Source: Streptomyces lincolnensis
Lineage (GTDB): Bacteria > Actinomycetota > Actinomycetes > Streptomycetales > Streptomycetaceae
Length of the DNA: 64,000 nt
Reading direction: 5' to 3'
Assembly (NCBI RefSeq): GCF_021173675.1
Contig: NZ_JAIHON010000016.1
Coordinates: forward strand, 124,417-188,416
Position 1 is the stretch's first letter; each line of letters begins with the position of its first letter. Shown piece after piece: positions 59,953-64,000 of the stretch. Below the pieces are notes generated by a model. It searched no databases, had not been told where the DNA came from, and saw nothing but the letters and a program-made list of their open reading frames with translations. A program made the position numbers and the translations under genes.

Positions 59953-62900
59953 TCACCCCTTTTCCAAGTACTGCTCCCTTTCCTCGTCCAGGAGGGCGTC
60001 CAGGGCTGTCCGGAGTCCGGGAAGCCCCCTCAGCTCCGGATCCGTCTCCACGATCGCCGTGGCCTCCTGTCTCGCCTCCGCGATGATCTCCTCGTCCTCG
60101 ATCACGGCGAGGACGCGCAAGGAGGTGCGGGCGCCGGACTGGGCCTGCCCCAGGACATCGCCCTCGCGGCGCTGTTCCAGGTCGATGCGGGAGAGCTCGA
60201 ACCCGTCCAGCGTCGAGGCCACCGAGTTCAGGCGCTGGCGGGCCGGGCTGGCCTCCGGCATCTCGGTGACGAGGAGGCAGAGGCCGGGGGCCGAGCCGCG
60301 GCCGACGCGGCCGCGGAGCTGGTGGAGCTGGGAGACGCCGAAGCGGTCGGCGTCCATGATCACCATGGCGGTGGCGTTGGGGACGTTGACGCCGACCTCG
60401 ATGACCGTGGTGGCGACCAGGACGTGGGTCTCGCCCGCGGCGAAGCGGCGCATGACCGCGTCCTTGTCGTCGGGGTGCATACGACCGTGCAGGACCTCGA
60501 CGCGCAGGCCGTTCAGCGGGCCCTTGGTCAGCTGGTCGGCCACCTCCAGGACGGCGAGCGGCGGGCGCTTCTCCGCCTCGTCCTCCGGGGACTTCTTCTT
60601 GCCCGCCTTCTTCGGGTCGTCCTCCTCGTCGCCGATGCGGGGGCACACGACGTACGCCTGATGGCCGTTCTCCACCTCCTCGCGCACGCGGTCCCAGGCG
60701 CGGGCCAGGAAGTGGGGCTTGTCGGCGGCCGGGACGACATGGCTGGCGATGGGCGAGCGGCCGGCCGGGAGCTGGTCGAGGACGGAGGTCTCCAGGTCGC
60801 CGAAGACCGTCATGGCGACCGTGCGCGGGATGGGGGTGGCCGTCATGACCAGGAGGTGGGGCGGCTGCTTGCCCTTGCCGCGCAGGGCGTCGCGCTGTTC
60901 GACGCCGAAGCGGTGCTGTTCGTCGACCACGACCAGGCCGAGGTCGTGGAACTGGACCCTGTCCTCGATCAGCGCGTGCGTGCCGATCACGATCCCGGCC
61001 TCTCCGGTGGCCAGGTCCAGCATCGCCTGCCGGCGGCCGGCCGTGCCCATCGAGCCGGTGAGCAGCACCACCTTGGTGGCCTGCTCGGCGCCGCCCAGCA
61101 TCCCGCCCTCGGCGAGCTCCCCCATCATCTCCACGATCGAGCGGTGGTGCTGCTGGGCCAGGACCTCGGTGGGCGCGAGCATGGCGGCCTGGCCGCCGGC
61201 GTCGACGACGGCGAGCATGGCGCGCAGGGCGACCAGCGTGTTGTGGGTGACGGTGAAGTTGTCGGTGACGTAGGCGTGGCCGGGGTGGGCGACGCTGATG
61301 CACTGGACGGGCTTGCGTCCCACGTACTCGACCGCCCGGATTCCCCTTCGGAATGTGTTGTATTTCGGGCGGGGACCCACACGTTCGGCCTTTCGCCTCA
61401 GCCTGAACGGGGCGTACTCGCCTGGAAGAGAAACGGAGACGTTGAACGCCGCCCGCTTCGGCAGGATTCGCGCCCGGCCGCCCAAGGAACGAACCAGCCA
61501 CGCGACGTCTTCCGCGAGCCTCCGCGAGACCGAACAGAACGAGATGCTGAGGCCGCCCTTGTCGACTGTGCCATCCGTGTCCATGAGCCCTTGCAGCACG
61601 GCGAGACGGTGCTTGATCGACGTGTTCTTGAACTCGTCGGGAACGAACTTGCCATGCGACGTCACACCCCAAAGGTTCAGGTCTCGCACAGCCTGGATCA
61701 CTGGATTGCGCACGCCGCCCGCGCGGTGAGTGAGCTGGATCGTGTAGTCACAATGGGAACCGCTCACCGGAACCAGCCGACATTCCGGTGCCACAGCGGT
61801 CTCGACCGCATGACGGATCTCGGCATCGACCGTGGACAGACGCAGGTTGTGCCGGAAAGAGCCGTCCCCCAGAAGAAGGCCGAACAGGTACGGATCGAGG
61901 GGCAGCGCGCAGTCGTCTCCGAGGTCGACCGGGGTGACGGCCGGGAGATACCACTTCGACGATCCGTTGGCCTTGAAGGTGTCCAGTCGAATCTCGCGAG
62001 TCGTCATGACCTTGGGGGCCTGGCCACGGTGCCACCCGCAACTCGTGCCAACGATCCACAGATGCTCGTCGTCGCACTCGACGGAGCTGCCGTCCGAAAG
62101 GACCAGCCGCCAGACATCGCGCTCGCCTTGCGGGAAGACACCGTCGATCAGCGCGATCTCCCCGTCGGGCACGACGATCTCGTCACCCACCCTCATGTCC
62201 CCCATACGACGGAAACCAGCGGGTGTGAGGACGAGCGAGTCGAGCGGCTGGGCCTTGCCCGAGCCCACCTCTCCTTGCAGCAGCCGGTGCATCGGGTGGT
62301 CCGTGGCGAGGTCGTCGAAGATCTCCTTGGACACCTTCTGCTGGCCGTCGGTGAGCGTGAAGGGCAGGCGGTCGTCGAAGGCGGTCAGGAGGCCGTCCGG
62401 GGCCGGTTTCCGCGGTACCGCGGGGAGTTGGGAGTCCGCGTGCCGGCGGCGGGCCAGGGCGACCTGGAGGACGAAGGCCTCGTCCCACTTGAGGCGGGAG
62501 CGGGCGTCCTCGATGTCGGCCTTGGTGTGCGGGCGGTGGATCTTGAGGAGGGCCTCGGGGAGCTCGACCAGGCCCCGGCCCTCGCGGAGGGAGGCGGGGA
62601 GGGGGTCGAGGGCGTCCTGGGCGCTGGGCAGCACCGTCTGGATCGCCTTGCCGATCTTCCAGGACTCCAGCTTGGCGGTGGCGGGGTAGATCGGGATGAG
62701 GGCGCCGGCCCAGGTCTCGACCGTCTCCTCCGCGTCGCCTCGCAGCAACTCGTAGGCAGGATGGGCCAGTTGAAGGCGGCGGTTGAAGAGGGAGACCTTG
62801 CCCGCGAACATCGCGCGGGTGCCCGGCAGGAGGTCCTTGTGGGGCTTGTGGACGCCGTTGCCGAAGAAGACCAGTTGGAGGCGGCCGCTGCCGTCGGTGA

Positions 62901-63186
62901 TGGTGACCTCCAGCCGCTGGCCCTTGCCCCGGGGTGCCTTGGCGGAGGCGAAGGTGTGCAGGCGGGCGTCGGCGACCTGGGCGACCACCGTGACGTGCTC
63001 GTCCATCGGGAGGTCGGCCAGGTGGGTGAGCTGGCCGCGCTCCTCGTATCTGCGCGGATAGTGGTGCAGGAGGTCGCCGACGGTGTGCAGGCCGAGGTGC
63101 TCGGCCATCACCTTCGCGGTGGCGGGTCCGAGCACCGCCTTCAGCGGTTGTTCCAGTGGTCCTTGCGATGCGAGCACGAGATCCAT
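59953..63186 (-). CDS. recG: ATP-dependent DNA helicase RecG interrupted by an intein
   Basis: A 1077-residue precursor. Removing residues 312-649 leaves a 739-residue RecG, the usual length. The host parts show the OB-fold wedge domain (residues about 60-150), GEVGSGK (305-311) joined after splicing to T for the P-loop, DEQHRFG, ATPIPRT and QLRGRVGRG helicase motifs. RecG remodels stalled forks and Holliday junctions. The ATG at 63186 gives the usual DLVLASQ start. The ATG at 63207 is an alternative. The intein is an in-frame insertion, with no frameshift. See the intein entry. Confidence 0.95.
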   Translation of the reverse strand: MDLVLASQGPLEQPLKAVLGPATAKVMAEHLGLHTVGDLLHHYPRRYEERGQLTHLADLPMDEHVTVVAQVADARLHTFASAKAPRGKGQRLEVTITDGSGRLQLVFFGNGVHKPHKDLLPGTRAMFAGKVSLFNRRLQLAHPAYELLRGDAEETVETWAGALIPIYPATAKLESWKIGKAIQTVLPSAQDALDPLPASLREGRGLVELPEALLKIHRPHTKADIEDARSRLKWDEAFVLQVALARRRHADSQLPAVPRKPAPDGLLTAFDDRLPFTLTDGQQKVSKEIFDDLATDHPMHRLLQGEVGSGKAQPLDSLVLTPAGFRRMGDMRVGDEIVVPDGEIALIDGVFPQGERDVWRLVLSDGSSVECDDEHLWIVGTSCGWHRGQAPKVMTTREIRLDTFKANGSSKWYLPAVTPVDLGDDCALPLDPYLFGLLLGDGSFRHNLRLSTVDAEIRHAVETAVAPECRLVPVSGSHCDYTIQLTHRAGGVRNPVIQAVRDLNLWGVTSHGKFVPDEFKNTSIKHRLAVLQGLMDTDGTVDKGGLSISFCSVSRRLAEDVAWLVRSLGGRARILPKRAAFNVSVSLPGEYAPFRLRRKAERVGPRPKYNTFRRGIRAVEYVGRKPVQCISVAHPGHAYVTDNFTVTHNTLVALRAMLAVVDAGGQAAMLAPTEVLAQQHHRSIVEMMGELAEGGMLGGAEQATKVVLLTGSMGTAGRRQAMLDLATGEAGIVIGTHALIEDRVQFHDLGLVVVDEQHRFGVEQRDALRGKGKQPPHLLVMTATPIPRTVAMTVFGDLETSVLDQLPAGRSPIASHVVPAADKPHFLARAWDRVREEVENGHQAYVVCPRIGDEEDDPKKAGKKKSPEDEAEKRPPLAVLEVADQLTKGPLNGLRVEVLHGRMHPDDKDAVMRRFAAGETHVLVATTVIEVGVNVPNATAMVIMDADRFGVSQLHQLRGRVGRGSAPGLCLLVTEMPEASPARQRLNSVASTLDGFELSRIDLEQRREGDVLGQAQSGARTSLRVLAVIEDEEIIAEARQEATAIVETDPELRGLPGLRTALDALLDEEREQYLEKG
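61240..62253 (-). mobile_element. Class 3-type intein with LAGLIDADG endonuclease, in RecG P-loop
   Basis: 338 residues inserted between Lys311 and the Thr of GSGKT. N-terminal block A is AQPLDSLVLTPAGFRRMGD, and block B has C60 to H64 and W66. Two endonuclease motifs, LFGLLLGDG (123-131) and LQGLMDTDG (220-228), carry catalytic Asp130 and Asp227. The C-terminus is C318 (VQCISV) and THN (336-338), followed by host Thr. Ala at position 1 plus Trp, Cys318 and Thr+1 match the WCT signature of class 3 inteins, which start with a branched intermediate on Cys(F:4). Codons like ACA, CGA, AGG and GGA at 61333-61365 differ from the neighbouring genes, suggesting recent acquisition. Splicing itself is inferred. 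Confidence 0.93.
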
Positions 63187-63354
63187 TGCACACCACCCCA
63201 CTGACATTGCCGTATACGTCTGAGGAAACCCCTGGTCAGACGGCTGGTTGGGCCGTAGGATGACGCGCTCCCGGCCCCTGCCATCCGCGGTCACCGCCTC
63301 ACCGGGACCGCCCGACCCCGCGCCGTCGCCCGTCCCCCCATCGGCGCTGCTGCG

Positions 63355-64000
63355 ATGGACTCCCAGACCTCATCGTCATCCCAGGCATCCCCGTCACCCC
63401 ATACCTTCCAGGTCGACCTGCGTGGTCTGGTGGACCTGCTCTCCCATCACCTCTACTCCAGCCCCAAGGTCTACCTGCGCGAACTGCTGCAGAACGCGGT
63501 GGACGCGATCACCGCCCGGCGGGCCGAGCAGCCCGACGCCCCGGCGCGGGTGCGGCTGTACGCCGACGGCGGGTCCCTGCGTGTCGAGGACTCCGGGGTC
63601 GGTCTCACCGAGGCGGACGTGCACACCCTGCTGGCCACGATCGGGCGCAGTTCCAAGCGGGCCGACGGACTGGCGGAGGTCCGCTCGGACTTCCTCGGGC
63701 AGTTCGGTATCGGGCTGCTGGCCTGTTTCGTGGTGGCCGAGCGGATCCGCGTGGTCAGCCGCAGCGCCCGTACGCCCCAGGCGCCGCCCGTGGAGTGGAC
63801 GGCGAGCGACGACGGTTCGTACACCGTGCGGACGCTGCCCGACGACGCGCGTCCCGAGCCGGGCACCACCGTGCACCTGGTGGCGCGGGCCGGGGCCGGC
63901 GAGTGGCTGGCCGAGGAGCGCGTCCTGGCGCTGGCCCGCGACTTCGGGGTGCTGCTGCCGTACGACGTGCGGGTGGGCGAGGAGGCGGTCACCGATCTGC
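63355..64000 (+). CDS. HSP90-family ATPase, N-terminal part (truncated by window edge)
   Basis: The first 215 codons of a gene running off the right edge, with no stop. GHKL ATPase motifs are present: ELLQNAVDAI (N-box), VEDSGVGL (G1) and GQFGIGLLACF (G2/lid). The start (VDLRGLVDLLSHHLYSSPKVYLREL) fits the HSP90-like proteins of actinobacteria, which are divergent from HtpG. ATG at 63355, with no clear ribosome-binding site. Divergent from recG across a 168-bp interval. Role in protein folding is inferred from fold only. Confidence 0.85.
   Translation, partial: MDSQTSSSSQASPSPHTFQVDLRGLVDLLSHHLYSSPKVYLRELLQNAVDAITARRAEQPDAPARVRLYADGGSLRVEDSGVGLTEADVHTLLATIGRSSKRADGLAEVRSDFLGQFGIGLLACFVVAERIRVVSRSARTPQAPPVEWTASDDGSYTVRTLPDDARPEPGTTVHLVARAGAGEWLAEERVLALARDFGVLLPYDVRVGEEAVTDL

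Noticed and set aside
61240..62253. A second gene or an assembly error inside recG
   Set aside because: The insertion is in frame, has intact intein blocks and both splice-junction residues, and the flanks join to a perfect helicase P-loop.
59737..63204. A 1155-codon open frame on the plus strand opposite recG
   Set aside because: It is the antisense shadow of recG and the intein, a common artefact of very high GC DNA. It has no recognisable domains and its codon third positions are wrong for Streptomyces.

Overview
The window is chromosomal DNA of a Streptomyces. GC content is very high with strong third-position G/C bias. whiG, nsdA, a four-gene signal peptidase cluster, glcP and the amtB-glnK-glnD operon all occur as in Streptomyces. 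From memory, the gene order matches the S. coelicolor SCO5566-SCO5655 interval in reverse; this was not checked by alignment. I found no tRNA, rRNA, CRISPR array, prophage or insertion sequence.

Layout. 1-5.3 kb: end of a class III aminotransferase, an ABC ATPase/permease pair, a VOC protein, a LOG-like protein and a sortase-anchored (LAETG) surface protein. 5.3-10 kb: a mycothiol-dependent isomerase-like protein and a thiBPQ thiamine transporter behind a TPP riboswitch. 10-16.5 kb: rlmN, an SRPBCC protein and the rpsB-tsf-pyrH-frr-cdsA run. 16.8-22.8 kb: an M23-like protein, a TetR regulator, whiG, dprA, comM, yraN and a DUF2469 gene. 22.8-29.6 kb: rpsP-khpA-rimM-trmD-rplS, then four type I signal peptidases and a NUDIX hydrolase. 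29.9-36.8 kb: a SprT-like protein, a short eukaryote/archaeal-type prolyl-tRNA synthetase, a methyltransferase, a second-type FtsH and ffh. 36.9-45.3 kb: glnD, glnK and amtB under a GlnR operator, then nsdA, a primase-like protein and ftsY. 45.6-54.9 kb: an LLM oxidoreductase, glcP, smc, a 67-residue coiled-coil protein, acyP, a CAP-domain protein and an HxlR regulator. 54.8-64 kb: mutM, rnc, rpmF, a DUF177 gene, a DivIVA-like gene, coaD, rsmD and recG. A divergent, truncated HSP90-family gene closes the window.

The genes combine translation and ribosome assembly, SRP targeting and signal-peptide processing (ffh, ftsY, four signal peptidases), chromosome maintenance (smc, recG, mutM, dprA), nitrogen and glucose uptake, and developmental control (whiG, nsdA, rnc).

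The most striking object is in recG. The reading frame is 1077 codons and carries a 338-residue in-frame intein between the Lys and Thr of the helicase P-loop. It has LAGLIDADG motifs and the Trp/Cys/Thr signature of a class 3 intein, with Ala at position 1. RecG therefore cannot have an intact ATP-binding loop until the protein splices. Secondary points of interest are the extra prolyl-tRNA synthetase, a tandem GlnR operator, repeats and a BldD-like site upstream of whiG, DnaA boxes outside oriC, and several unassigned palindromic operators.
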